Source: Uliginosibacterium gangwonense DSM 18521 (lineage in GTDB: Bacteria; Pseudomonadota; Gammaproteobacteria; Burkholderiales; Rhodocyclaceae). Taken from it: 64,000 bases of DNA. The notes beneath the pieces are model-generated. The model had not been told where the DNA came from. It made no database searches and saw only the letters and a program-made list of their open reading frames with translations. Location: NCBI RefSeq assembly GCF_000373965.1, contig NZ_KB892839.1:57721-121720 (forward strand). Reading direction: 5' to 3'. Made by a program: the position numbers and the translations under genes. Positions 54,305-63,955 of this stretch are shown here, piece by piece (position 1 is the first letter of the stretch; the number at the start of each line of letters is the position of its first letter).

Positions 54305-56473
54305 ATGCTTTCCCCTCTTTCCAGTACCAAGACTGCTTCTCCCTCGGCGCACGCCGAACTCGACGCGACTCACACGCCGCCCTCAGATCCATCTCCACAG
54401 GCGGTTCGTCCGACTCACGGACAGCTTGGGGAGTTGCACAGTATGTCACGCCGCTCACACAATGCGGCTTGGCGTGCTTCGAGCCAGGGAGAGATCTGTG
54501 TTGAAATCAGCTCAGATAGGTCTTCGGGCAACATTAATGACAATCAGATCGATTTGTCTTCTTCTTCGGCATCAACCGCATCTGTTTCACCTGCTTCTCA
54601 CAAATTCTCCAAGCCCCTTGCTGTGGCCAAGAATGTTTTGCGGATGGTTGATCTTCACACCTTGTTATCGAAGTCAAATGATGCCGAATTTTTGGCTCAG
54701 CTACGACATGAGCCATTAACTGCTCAGCTTGAGCGGGCGACCGCCGAGGTGGTTGAATTGAAGTCTGCGTTGATGAACTCGTCCGTGTCCAATGTGCAGA
54801 AAGCCGCTCTGCTAGAACGTGTAGATGTGCTGTCTGTAGCATTGAAGACATTGCAGGCAGATACTACATCAATGCCTTCCTTAGCTACAGGTTCTGAGGA
54901 TCTTCTTGCTCTGGTGTGTGCCGACACTGGCGCATTAAAGGAATTGATTTTGACATTGGAGTTGCCGGAGGATCTGAAAGCAGTGACGACAGGTCGTCTT
55001 GACCAGGTGCATACAAACCTGGAGGCAATGAAAGTTCAGGGATTGCAAACTCGTCAGGCGACGCAGGATCAGGCCGGAAGTGTTGGTGAATCAATTGCGA
55101 CAGAGGGGGCTCGTCTCGCCCGATTGAGCGCTAACGTGACTGCCTTGCAGTCCACTTTGGGGGCGTCTGAGTTGCCAGCCGAACTGAAGCAGGTTTTGTC
55201 GAAGCGGCTTCATCAGGTGATTACTGCGTTGGCAGAATTGCAGAACGATAAACCACTTGCCAATCGGGTTGCCAAAGTCATCGCCATCAATGCTTTGTTG
55301 GCGCCTTTACCATTGATGATTCCGATGATGAGCAAGCCGGTCCAGCCGAAAACGGAAGCGGAGATCATTGCTCTCATGGCAAAGGCCATGATCGAGGGCA
55401 TAGGCCTGATCCGTACACCGACCACGGGAAATTCCTTGCTCAAAGACCGCACGATGGCACGTTACTATGCCAACACAATACAGGCGCTTGAATTCTCGTT
55501 GCCAACCTTTGTCAGCAGTCTGCATTTTCTCAATAAGAGTACGCCATTCAATATTGGACTGGGTTTGTTGTCTACGGCTGGATTGTTTGGTGGCTTTATG
55601 TCGAAAGAGATCAAGGAGAAGTTCAACCAGTGGCGTAGCGGTAATCCCCACCCCAAGTTGGCGGATGAAGGCAAGAGGCTGTTTGGTGACATGCAAGGGC
55701 TCGGTGAAGAGCCGCAGGCATTGCATGGTCGGATGAAAGTGGTGTTGCAACAGCTTATGGAGGGTGTGACGCACGACAAACAGAGCTTGCTCGAAACCAA
55801 GGAGGCATTTGTCGGCAGCAACGGGCATGAGTTGAGCCCATATGTCAGCAAGCAAGTGGCTATGGCGGTGGGGGCGTATCAGCAGGTGGCTGACGAACTG
55901 TCCAGCTTGATGGGGAATTATGCTCCTGCAGGCGGAAGGCATAATAAGGATCGTAGCGCCAAGTTAGCACTTGCTCTGTTTGCGACGGCGGTATGCGCGG
56001 CGACTACTGTATTGATGCTGCCGGACAAAATCGGGGTGGTGGACCTGGGCTCTGATGCTGCGTTTACCTCTGCGCTTATGTTCAGTCTGATGGCCAATTC
56101 CAATGTTAGCCGTAAGGATGCACTTGAAGAATTTAAGACTTTTGTGGGTTTGAGCCTGGTTATGTTGGCCTTGCTTGCCACCAATAAGGGCACGAAGGAC
56201 TTCATGGAGAAGGGGAGCAGTGGTTTGCTGATTGGCTCCATTACCATGACTGCTTTGAATCTGACCCTGCCTGGGCCGATTGGGCACTATGCTGCTTCAG
56301 GTATTGAGAAATTGATGAACTTGAAGCCTTCTGATTTGTTGGCTGCGGTGCACGGGGTTGGCCAATGGGTCTGTGAGATGTTCTGTGGTAGTAGCACTGA
56401 ACCGAAGCAAAAATCCAATGTGGTTATTCAGGAAATTGTAGAGCCTGACTTGGAACATGGTCTAGGTGCCTAG
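54305..56473 (+). CDS. Candidate type III effector or translocator, unrecognised, 722 residues
   Basis: I do not recognise the family. The first 110 residues are Ser/Thr/Pro/Ala-rich with few acidic residues near the start, as in type III secretion signals. Helical, Leu/Ala-rich segments follow (115-320) with coiled-coil character. Hydrophobic stretches occur near 325-345 (VIAINALLAPLPLMIPMM), 540-560 (LALALFATAVCAATTVLML), 605-625 and 640-665, so it may insert into a host membrane. ATG 54305 has AAAGGA seven bases before it; the earlier in-frame ATG 54284 has none. The PIP box upstream and its place between hrcC and a harpin support export by this T3SS. Confidence 0.7.
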   Translation: MLSPLSSTKTASPSAHAELDATHTPPSDPSPQAVRPTHGQLGELHSMSRRSHNAAWRASSQGEICVEISSDRSSGNINDNQIDLSSSSASTASVSPASHKFSKPLAVAKNVLRMVDLHTLLSKSNDAEFLAQLRHEPLTAQLERATAEVVELKSALMNSSVSNVQKAALLERVDVLSVALKTLQADTTSMPSLATGSEDLLALVCADTGALKELILTLELPEDLKAVTTGRLDQVHTNLEAMKVQGLQTRQATQDQAGSVGESIATEGARLARLSANVTALQSTLGASELPAELKQVLSKRLHQVITALAELQNDKPLANRVAKVIAINALLAPLPLMIPMMSKPVQPKTEAEIIALMAKAMIEGIGLIRTPTTGNSLLKDRTMARYYANTIQALEFSLPTFVSSLHFLNKSTPFNIGLGLLSTAGLFGGFMSKEIKEKFNQWRSGNPHPKLADEGKRLFGDMQGLGEEPQALHGRMKVVLQQLMEGVTHDKQSLLETKEAFVGSNGHELSPYVSKQVAMAVGAYQQVADELSSLMGNYAPAGGRHNKDRSAKLALALFATAVCAATTVLMLPDKIGVVDLGSDAAFTSALMFSLMANSNVSRKDALEEFKTFVGLSLVMLALLATNKGTKDFMEKGSSGLLIGSITMTALNLTLPGPIGHYAASGIEKLMNLKPSDLLAAVHGVGQWVCEMFCGSSTEPKQKSNVVIQEIVEPDLEHGLGA

Positions 56474-56615
56474 GCGTGATCATGAGCAGCTTGTTTGCAC
56501 ATACTGTTTTCGAAGCACTTTGAAATGCTTTTTTAATCTGAAGCATCTATGGCAGATAGAAGCGCTGAGGTTTATACCAGCGTATTGCTGGAAATGATTT
56601 GTGTGATGCGTGCAC

Positions 56616-56676
56616 TTCGAACGACTGTGGCATATTTCGCATTTCCTCATGTCGGCTCTGTATGTATCGCTAATGT
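56616..56676 (+). promoter_or_regulatory. PIP box and -10 for the harpin gene
   Basis: TTCGA (56616-56620), 15 bases, TTCGC (56636-56640), 30 bases, TAATGT (56671-56676), fitting YANNNT. It drives the harpin start at 56785 with a leader of about 100 bases. The remainder of the gap between the effector and the harpin holds no other feature. Confidence 0.85.
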
Positions 56677-56784
56677 AGACAATGCCTGCTGGGTTTTTGG
56701 TTTGCCGTTATACGGCACCAAACAATATGCTGTCACGTGCTGTGTCAGACGTGATCTTTCTACGAAATACGAAAGGAGCTGTAT

Positions 56785-57663
56785 ATGTCACTCAATGTTT
56801 CTTCCTTGCAGACTTCCGGTTTGGGGCCGTCCGGACTGTCGCCGCAATCGAATTCGGTTCAGCAACCGATCAGCAACGAGCAGAGCAACACGCTCATGCA
56901 AGTGGGTTTCGAGCTGATGGCACGTGGACTGCAAGCAAAAATGCGCTCGGGCGACTCTTCGCAAAGCACTTCCGGGCCTTCCAGCACGGGCAGTGCACAA
57001 AATTCCTCTCAATCTTCTGGTGTGGATCAAGTCATCCAACTGCTTCAGCAATTGCTTGAATTGATGAAGACAATGAAGGGGCAGGGGGCGGATCAACAAA
57101 GCGGTGGTAGCGATCAGAAGGGCAACCAGTCGTCCAAACTTTCTGATCTGTTGTCGACCTTGATTGATCTGATCAAACAGCTGCAAGGCTCTGGTGGCGC
57201 AAGCAATGCGGGCGGTGCAGGGGGCGGTAGTAAAGGCGGCACCGGCGGCGGTACAGGTAATGCCGGTGGCGTGGGCGGGGCGGGTGGTGCAGGTGACACC
57301 AGTGGTGCCGGTGGTACGGGCGGCACAGGTGACACAAGCAGTGCCAGCGGTGTGAATGGTACAGGTGATACAAGTGGTGCCAGCGGTACCAATGACACGA
57401 GCGCCACCGACAGAACGGATCAATCGAGTGGTTCCGGTTCGCTGCAACAGATTCTGCAAATGCTGATCAAGTTGCTGGAGATGCTTGGCGGTAAGGGCGA
57501 TAGCCAGGGCTCAGGTAGTGGTCAATCCAGCCAAGGCAGTGGCTCGGCTAACTCGCAAGGTGGCAATGATCTGATGCAGGCCTTGACCCAATTGCTGAAT
57601 CAACTGAAGGCCTTTGGTTCAAACGGTACGCAAGATACCACGAGTTCGGATTCTTCCATGTGA
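56785..57663 (+). CDS. popA: PopA-like harpin
   Basis: The 292-residue protein has harpin characters: very high Gly and Ser, almost no aromatic residues and no Cys. It contains short amphipathic helices such as VDQVIQLLQQLLELMKTMKG (near 80-99), LQQILQMLIKLLEMLGGKGD (about 220-239), and DLMQALTQLLNQLKAF near 265-280. A Gly/Ala/Thr repeat block (about 135-205) has GGAGGAGDTSGAGGTGGTGD-like text. Harpins are heat-stable secreted proteins that interact with plant or other host membranes and elicit responses. AAAGGAG lies seven bases before ATG 56785. A PIP box drives it and a terminator follows. Confidence 0.88.
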   Translation: MSLNVSSLQTSGLGPSGLSPQSNSVQQPISNEQSNTLMQVGFELMARGLQAKMRSGDSSQSTSGPSSTGSAQNSSQSSGVDQVIQLLQQLLELMKTMKGQGADQQSGGSDQKGNQSSKLSDLLSTLIDLIKQLQGSGGASNAGGAGGGSKGGTGGGTGNAGGVGGAGGAGDTSGAGGTGGTGDTSSASGVNGTGDTSGASGTNDTSATDRTDQSSGSGSLQQILQMLIKLLEMLGGKGDSQGSGSGQSSQGSGSANSQGGNDLMQALTQLLNQLKAFGSNGTQDTTSSDSSM

Positions 57664-57713
57664 TGCTTGGTGTTTTCCGTATTTGCTGAACAACCAATTG
57701 CGGAAGAGCTGAG

Positions 57714-57751
57714 GAGGGACTTCAAGAAGTAATTTGAAGTCCCTCTTTTTT
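57714..57751 (+). terminator. Rho-independent terminator of the harpin gene
   Basis: GAGGGACTTCAA (57714-57725) pairs perfectly with TTGAAGTCCCTC (57734-57745) around an eight-base loop, followed by six T residues (57746-57751). It is 50 bases downstream of the harpin stop. Confidence 0.95.
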
Positions 57752-57902
57752 GTACTTGCTTATATGAAGCAATGTGGGTTCCATGAAGGGAGGATTACTC
57801 AAAAATGGTTATTGGTGGTCTGAGAGAAGGGCTGGTGCAATATTAATTGTGGTCCACAAGGGGCCGGCGCACAATGCATGTGCTTTTGCGGACGACGGAT
57901 AT

Positions 57903-60900
57903 TTAACTTATGTCATATCGATTGTCGATGTGCGCACCTTCTGCGCTGTGTTGGGTGCTGAGTTGGACGCCTACGTTGATGCCCTTCGTTGTTTGAGTCG
58001 ACAGACGTTTGTACGATCGTAGGGAATATGGCTGTGTGTTGGCAGGTTCGCTCCATTCGGCATTGTTGGCATCCGCAAAGGCGGCGTGACCTTCATCTGT
58101 CAGTGCCGCTTGCGAACCTTCAGGTTGACGCTGCGCCAGGGTTTTGCAGGAATCCAGCATATTGATTCTATCAACGGCTTCTGGTGTGAGCATATTGCGT
58201 TCTCCGTAAGAGTGCATTGGTGTGGCTTCCTGCCGGATTTCATGCAGGAAGTTCTGTAGATTCGCTTTTTCGTGTGCTTCGTCACGTCCCCTTCCGTGCG
58301 CAGCACGTGCCACACTCCACTTGTTCATCTGTGGTTCGATATGCGCGGCGAATGAGTCTGCATTCTGATGTTCATCTTCTATAAACGAAACTGGCAGGAT
58401 GCGACCGGATCGATACACAGCTTCTCGGCGCAGGGTGTGGCCTGCAGCAAACACGTCGAGGGATGCGTTGATTGCGCCATCTGTATTGCCTGAGGTAAAC
58501 GTCAGCCCGGAGTCCTTGAGATTGAGGCCCGCGCCCATCTTTACACCTGCTGTGGCCCGCGCACCCCAGCCCTTGACGTGACGATCTATCTTCATGCCGC
58601 CGGTGGCATCGGTGTAATGCCGGGTGAGCGAGCTATTCGCTTCGGCGCTTATGCCTCCTCCAGCCGTGACCCGGGCAAAAGGGGCTTTGACGGAGATGCC
58701 GGCTTCAACATTGACGCCATGTTTTCTGCGGGTTTCTCCTGCCTCGCCAATACGGTTGACCACCAGGGTTGGAAATTCCTGTAATAGCTTTTTGAGCAAT
58801 GACACCTGTGCTTGTTCGTTGAGCAGCGTGTCTTCACTTGCTGTGGCCGAACGGGTTGTGCCGTCGACGATGATATCGAAGAGTTTTGCAAATTCGGCGC
58901 GAACCTCTGACACTGGGCGCCCGATGCGGGGGATACGCAGGGAGATGCCATCTACCTTTGAGGTTTCTTTGCCATAGAGCAAGGCATCGGCGCTGCCGCC
59001 AGCTTTGATGACACCAATATTCGGCCCCACTGAACCGCCAAAGCCGACTTGGTGACCATGTTGGCGTTGCGTGCCAATGACGATTTCCATGTCATAGGTT
59101 GTCATGGCGATCTCGAACACAGCATGGCGTGCCAGATGTTTCCTGGCGTCAATCCGGCCACGTACAAACAAAGCCCCAGCCAAGGCTGAAAGGGTTGTGG
59201 TGATTTGGCGCAACCCGGCGCTGAAAATGCCGCCACTGGTGAGCCGCAAGCGGGCTGAGCCATCCATATTGGCGATGACCTCTTTGATGGTTTCTCTGAA
59301 CTTCTCCTTATTGAAGTGATTGATGCGCGTGTCTTTACCGTAAGCTTCCTTGTGCGCTTCGGCCAGCTTCTCTTTAACGGCATTACTCCATGCCAATGGT
59401 GTATCTTCAGAACTAGGGAGGGATGTTTTCAATGCTTCGTCGAACCAGCTTTGCAGCAGCTCCATGTCAATGGTTTTGCCACTGAGGCGTTTGATCTGTT
59501 CCGTGGGGCTGTCTGTCACCATCGTAGGGTTTCTCTGCCCTGTGCCGTATTGGTGGTTGACGAGGTTGAGAAGTCTGGTCGTGATGTCGGTGATTGCGGC
59601 TGTATCGAGTTTGTATCGGTCGATGCAAACCTCATGAGGGAGCGCTAGGCAATGATCGAGGACGGCGGCACGAATCAATTGTTCAGATACCTTGTTTGGG
59701 CCGCCAGCGTGCGTGCGTGGGGCTTGTGTCAGCAAATGGTCACGTAGGCCCTCTGCGGCTTGTCTGAGGGCTCGGTCAAAAGCGACCCGATGCTTACTGA
59801 ATGCAGTGCCGCGCTCAGTCTGTTGCGTGCCATGTCGTAAGGCCCGGAAGGCTGATTTTCCAGACATAGGATTACGCACATTGAGTATATTGTTGTCGCG
59901 TGAGGCTCGGTCTATCCATTTGCCCATCTTCAACATCCATGCCTCAATGGTGGCGAAATCCGAGTTGCTGCCCGTGTCGTGAAGATCATTCCTCACTGCG
60001 TTGAGCGCCCAGTTGTGAGGTCGTGCGCTGGTGGGGTCTCCCGCCAAGCGTGCCGCAGCGCAGAGGATGGCTTGGCCGGGTACGCTGGCCTGCAGGGAGC
60101 CTGAGAGCAGGGCTGATATGGGTGTGTGTTGGTGCACCTCTGCCTGTGAAGGGGGCGCAGGATGGGAATTGGCGGGCGCCTCATCAGCCACTGTTGCCGG
60201 TACGTTGTAGAGCAGATCGGCGAGCGTGATCCGTTCTCTGACCCCATCGACGTGGGTTGATGCCTTGGTGTGAGGCATTGGAGGTGTATGGGTTGTGTGT
60301 GCCTGGGCGTTGCCATGGTGCGGTTGGGTGGTGGGGGACGTTACGGTATCAGGCAGAGCGGCGATGCTTTTCAGTACCATTGCAAAGTCACGCTTCAGTG
60401 CCTCAGGCACCGCCCGACCAAGGATCGCCTGTAACACTTCGAGCCCGCTGGGCGTGGTGGCTAGCTCTCTTGCTACATGCCAGGCATCGGCTGATTGGAT
60501 CAATTGAGTAGCGGAGCCTTCCTGATGCCGGTGCCAAGCATCTGTGATGTCCGCGACAGGGTCCAGTCTGTGTAGCGCGGCCAATGCCTCATGAGCCCTT
60601 ATCGCATTGCCTTCTGTGGCGGCTGCAAGTGCCTGTACGAGTATGACGGCCGGAGCTCCTGGCAGCCCTACCGGTGCAATATGTGCCGGCAAGGCCGCTG
60701 CATGGTGTAGTGCCTGTGTGAGCGCTTCAGCGCTAAGCGGTGCTGGCGAGGTATGACCGAAATGGCTTGCTACAAGGGCCGCCAGATCAGGCTGCGCACT
60801 TTCCATGGCATTGATCAGGGCATAGTGTGGGTCCGCTTTGCGGGCTGCTGTTTGCGCGATGGTTTTGCCTGTTTCGCCGCTAATCTCTACCGCACGCAGC

Positions 60901-61625
60901 AGCAGCGATGGTAGTGGAGCACTATTGCCCGCATTGGCGAAGAGATTGTCAGCCTTGGCAAGTAGAGAGATGAAATTGCCCTGTTGCACAGCAGGTACTG
61001 ATTTGTTGATCACGGCCAGTATGATGGGGTTTTGGGCATTCTGTGCGGCCAATAGCGATGCCAGCCGCCAAGCATCACGTTGCGCCAGGGTCTCGGTATG
61101 TGCAGGCGAGTGCGATTGTTGCAGGCCTGTCGCGATGTCATGCAGGGGATCAAAGCCGTGCAGGCTGTTGAGTGCAGCAACGCCACGTGATGCATCTGAC
61201 CCCGTTACGGTGGACAAAGCTTCGATAAGCAAAGTCTGCCAAGTTATCTGCGTACCGGAATCCGTGTCATGGGTATTCAAGGGCTCAAACCCGCGTACAG
61301 CATTGCGTAAAGCCGATTTTGATAGCCAAGCCTGGGGGGTATTGCCAAAATGGGTATTGATGAGATTGCTGAGTTGGTGGGCTTCAGATGGCGTTTCGCC
61401 AAGGGGCCGGGAGGTGGCGCGGACGGGGTCCCTGGGGGCTGAAGGCGCTTCGGTAGAATTGCGTCTGGCTATTTGCGCTCGCCATGCAGGCGGCGCCCCG
61501 GTGTGTACTTCAGGGCGTACCCCCATGCGTTTGCCTTTTACCGGGGACTGTTTTTGAGTGAATGGTGTATCGACGGTGTTCCGACCAAGGCCAAAGAATC
61601 CCTGTACTTTTTTGAATATCTTCAT
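57903..61625 (-). CDS. Large candidate type III effector, 1240 residues, family uncertain
   Basis: The product is about the size of AvrE- or AWR-type effectors. The N-terminus is basic, with Lys/Arg in the first 60 residues (MKIFKKVQGFFGLGRN). Alanine-rich helical repeats (95-480) contain DAWRLASLLAAQ near 190 and an AWHVARELA copy near 390, which recall the Ala-Trp-Arg signature of Ralstonia AWR effectors. The C-terminal 400 residues are Gly-rich with beta-strand alternation (VGFGGSVGPNIGVIKAGGSA). AAGGA lies about nine bases before ATG 61625. I found no good PIP box, only a CACGC-N15-TTCGC half match with no -10. It converges on the harpin. I cannot assign it firmly. Confidence 0.6.
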   Translation of the reverse strand: MKIFKKVQGFFGLGRNTVDTPFTQKQSPVKGKRMGVRPEVHTGAPPAWRAQIARRNSTEAPSAPRDPVRATSRPLGETPSEAHQLSNLINTHFGNTPQAWLSKSALRNAVRGFEPLNTHDTDSGTQITWQTLLIEALSTVTGSDASRGVAALNSLHGFDPLHDIATGLQQSHSPAHTETLAQRDAWRLASLLAAQNAQNPIILAVINKSVPAVQQGNFISLLAKADNLFANAGNSAPLPSLLLRAVEISGETGKTIAQTAARKADPHYALINAMESAQPDLAALVASHFGHTSPAPLSAEALTQALHHAAALPAHIAPVGLPGAPAVILVQALAAATEGNAIRAHEALAALHRLDPVADITDAWHRHQEGSATQLIQSADAWHVARELATTPSGLEVLQAILGRAVPEALKRDFAMVLKSIAALPDTVTSPTTQPHHGNAQAHTTHTPPMPHTKASTHVDGVRERITLADLLYNVPATVADEAPANSHPAPPSQAEVHQHTPISALLSGSLQASVPGQAILCAAARLAGDPTSARPHNWALNAVRNDLHDTGSNSDFATIEAWMLKMGKWIDRASRDNNILNVRNPMSGKSAFRALRHGTQQTERGTAFSKHRVAFDRALRQAAEGLRDHLLTQAPRTHAGGPNKVSEQLIRAAVLDHCLALPHEVCIDRYKLDTAAITDITTRLLNLVNHQYGTGQRNPTMVTDSPTEQIKRLSGKTIDMELLQSWFDEALKTSLPSSEDTPLAWSNAVKEKLAEAHKEAYGKDTRINHFNKEKFRETIKEVIANMDGSARLRLTSGGIFSAGLRQITTTLSALAGALFVRGRIDARKHLARHAVFEIAMTTYDMEIVIGTQRQHGHQVGFGGSVGPNIGVIKAGGSADALLYGKETSKVDGISLRIPRIGRPVSEVRAEFAKLFDIIVDGTTRSATASEDTLLNEQAQVSLLKKLLQEFPTLVVNRIGEAGETRRKHGVNVEAGISVKAPFARVTAGGGISAEANSSLTRHYTDATGGMKIDRHVKGWGARATAGVKMGAGLNLKDSGLTFTSGNTDGAINASLDVFAAGHTLRREAVYRSGRILPVSFIEDEHQNADSFAAHIEPQMNKWSVARAAHGRGRDEAHEKANLQNFLHEIRQEATPMHSYGERNMLTPEAVDRINMLDSCKTLAQRQPEGSQAALTDEGHAAFADANNAEWSEPANTQPYSLRSYKRLSTQTTKGINVGVQLSTQHSAEGAHIDNRYDIS

Positions 61626-62317
61626 GTCTGTTCATCCTTTAAGGGGGAGGCTTCTGTATGCCTGCAATAGTTGGTGGCGATGCATTTATCATTTTTATTG
61701 TGTCTTGCTAAGAAATTTTGATTTTCTAATATGACAATTGTTCGTGCATGGGATTGTTTTGTAAAATATCAAATTTATATATGATTAGTTGTTCGATATT
61801 TTTGCGAAGAAATTTTCTTTTGTGCGTGTCTGGGTGGCTATGTGAGTGTGCGATTGCGCTTGGTGGCGGATGCGTCTTCAGCCGTAAATGGCTGACTGAC
61901 TGAATTTGTATGGCGTGGCTTCGCGCCAGGACATGCGTGTTCGCAGTTTGGCCCTTGAGATGAAAAATAACAGGCTATATATGGCAATGCGAATGGATTG
62001 GAAGTCAACCTTGTGTCACGCAAGCGGTTCGGGGTGACCGTGTCGCCTTGATTTACAGGCGAGATCTGTTTTACTGATGTGTATCAGTAAACAAGGTTGC
62101 TTTGTGGTAGCAATTTTCCAGACGACAGGTGGTTGGGAAGGGGAGGGGCAATCGAGTGGCTTCCGCGCAGATAGGCAAATCTGACAAAGCTGTATACAAA
62201 ATATTCTATTGAAATATTTTTTGAGTCATGGCGCAGCGCCACCGTAGTCAAAAGACAACGGTGGCGGGTAGAGCAATCATATTGGGTGCTTTCTGACTGG
62301 TCGGATTAAGGGGGCGG
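61626..62317. other. AT-rich intergenic region with a stem-loop
   Basis: No gene is supported in this stretch of about 690 bases. A hairpin at 62238-62265 (12-base arms GCCACCGTAGTC / GACAACGGTGGC, one mismatch, loop AAAA) lies downstream of the leftward gene at 62318 and could terminate it, although no T run follows. The region upstream of the large effector is AT-rich, with no perfect PIP box. Confidence 0.5.
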
Positions 62318-62896
62318 TTACGAGCCCAGCAATTGTGCCCGCAATAGTCTTGACCACGATTTACGGTATTCCGGTTGGGGCTGTGTGGCCCCATACGAGT
62401 GGGGAAGTGCCGGGATGATGCAGTCCTTGAGGAGCTTTACCAGTTCGTCGCCGCCGAGCAGGAGTACATCACAAGCGTTCAAGTGAGCGAAGCTGGCTCC
62501 TTTTTCATCGCCCGTGTGGACGAATATTGCTGTATGCATGCCCGCAGCAACGCTCCGCGTGGCAAAAGAGCGGAGTTCATTGAAGTCATAAAGCTGGTTG
62601 CTTGGCGAGGTATGGGCTTCAAGAGCGATCCAGCCGTAGCGCCGGTAGTGTACGCGGCAAAGATAACGGTCAACGGTGCAATCTTTGTCTTCCTCGAAAG
62701 CGGCAAGTACAATTTCCCTCAGGAATATGTGAGAGATGGGGCGCAGATAGGGCAAGATGTCATCGGTATCGATGGTGCGCAATTTTTCAAGTTGGTGGCG
62801 GGCGTGAGTCGCGCCGTGGGTACGACCCAAATCCAGAAATGGGTGAATCCCATTGCGCCATACTTGATAACGACCTGCGAGTTGATTGAGTTCCAT
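62318..62896 (-). CDS. Unrecognised 192-residue protein
   Basis: I do not recognise it. The protein is alpha/beta in pattern, with a His/Arg-rich first half, CRVHYRRYGWIALEAHTSP near 80-100, and a strand-helix pair ACDVLLLGGDELVKLLKDCI near 140-160. The alternation YGWIALEA and HTAIFVHTGD resembles a restriction-endonuclease-like or phospho-transfer-like fold, but no active-site motif is clear. ATG 62896 has GGAG six bases before it, while the upstream GTG 62908 has none. A long open frame on the opposite strand (62375-62911) is considered a shadow. Confidence 0.6.
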   Translation of the reverse strand: MELNQLAGRYQVWRNGIHPFLDLGRTHGATHARHQLEKLRTIDTDDILPYLRPISHIFLREIVLAAFEEDKDCTVDRYLCRVHYRRYGWIALEAHTSPSNQLYDFNELRSFATRSVAAGMHTAIFVHTGDEKGASFAHLNACDVLLLGGDELVKLLKDCIIPALPHSYGATQPQPEYRKSWSRLLRAQLLGS

Positions 62897-63034
62897 ATTG
62901 GGCTCCACTGATTGAGATCAGGATGAAATGCGCGGAAAGCGACTTTTTATCGCCGCTCTCGCGTTGTTACAGCATTGGTCGGCGTTGCCCACTGCGGCTA
63001 ATATTAATTTTGCAAATGTCATATATCTGTGTCG

Positions 63035-63955
63035 TCAGATGGTATCGCTGCCCTGAGTTGAGCGTCCGAACCCTCCGGTTTTCTTGGGCGAAGGAGGTGC
63101 AATGTTCGGTGCTGGTGTGGCAATGTTCTGGCGTGTGCTTTCCGGGCTACGGTTGGTCTTTGATGCAGGTGCCGTATTGCTTGCTGGCATTGTGGGGCTA
63201 TTTTTCGCTCCTGCTTTGAACATCTCACCCCAACCAAGGGCAGGGTCAGACGTATGTGCCGGGTTTGTACGATTTGGCGTTGCTGCCGGTGTTGGTGGTG
63301 CGCTGTTGAGCGGTGTACCAAATGTTTTTTGCATGGGTGGGCGTGGCGCGCTGGTGCCATTGCTCGCCTGGAGTGACGAGGATTTTTTAATGCCGATTGC
63401 CCGTTTGACTTTCTCGCCGAAGCCTTTGTGATGGCGGGATTCCGCCTGCGGTGCCTGCGGCGATGATGGGGGAGGGTTTTCACTTGGTCTGGACGTTGTT
63501 GGCTCAAGTGCCGGATTGGCGTTCTTGGTTTTCTTTGAACCTAATTTGCCAAAATGCAGGCCGAGGAAGTGTTTACTACTTTTTTGCGTTTTGGCTTCGT
63601 TGTTGGGTTGTTCCTCGGGTATGGAAGCCAGGTTTGGCTGCTTTCGAGCTGCTTTTTGTGCTGACACTTGTGCCAGTAAGGCGATCGGGTCAATTTCATC
63701 GTCATACGACTCGATTTCTTCCGCCGAAGTTTGGCTGACCCTGCTGCCGGAGCGGCTGGGGTGCGTGGCCTCGGGCTGCGACGGAACATGTAGCCTCGTG
63801 ACGACAGCTTCGTTTGCGGAAGGGACTTCGCCTTGGGGCGGGGTGAATACATCCGTCATTGTCCGTACCGGACGTTCGAAGCTTGGCTGTGTCTGCCGCA
63901 GTGTTGCTACACCTGATCGTGTGAAGGCGCCACGGCCACGCGAGACATCACTCAA
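63035..63955 (-). CDS. Pro/Ser-rich disordered protein, possible secreted effector (306 residues)
   Basis: The product is low-complexity: Pro, Ser, Ala and Lys dominate (residues about 150-306), with a Lys/Gly block HFLGLHFGKLGSKKTKNAN near 130. The N-terminal 100 residues include an acidic stretch (SAEEIESYDDEIDPI). It has no domain I recognise. Such composition is common in secreted T3SS substrates. The upstream frame is closed by a stop shortly before ATG 63955, and no strong ribosome-binding site is present. A Gly-rich frame on the opposite strand looks like a shadow. The gene could also be an artefact of composition. Confidence 0.45.
   Translation of the reverse strand: MSDVSRGRGAFTRSGVATLRQTQPSFERPVRTMTDVFTPPQGEVPSANEAVVTRLHVPSQPEATHPSRSGSRVSQTSAEEIESYDDEIDPIALLAQVSAQKAARKQPNLASIPEEQPNNEAKTQKSSKHFLGLHFGKLGSKKTKNANPALEPTTSRPSENPPPSSPQAPQAESRHHKGFGEKVKRAIGIKKSSSLQASNGTSAPRPPMQKTFGTPLNSAPPTPAATPNRTNPAHTSDPALGWGEMFKAGAKNSPTMPASNTAPASKTNRSPESTRQNIATPAPNIAPPSPKKTGGFGRSTQGSDTI

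Noticed and set aside
61804..61828. PIP-like box upstream of the large effector (CACGC-N15-TTCGC on the reverse strand)
   Set aside because: The first half-site has two changes and no YANNNT at 30-32 bases follows.
62375..62911. 178-residue open frame on the plus strand
   Set aside because: It lacks a ribosome-binding site, and the reverse-strand frame has a better start and a more protein-like sequence.
63084..63431. Gly/Val-rich open frame on the plus strand
   Set aside because: Its composition mirrors the Pro-rich codons of the opposite strand, so it is treated as a shadow.
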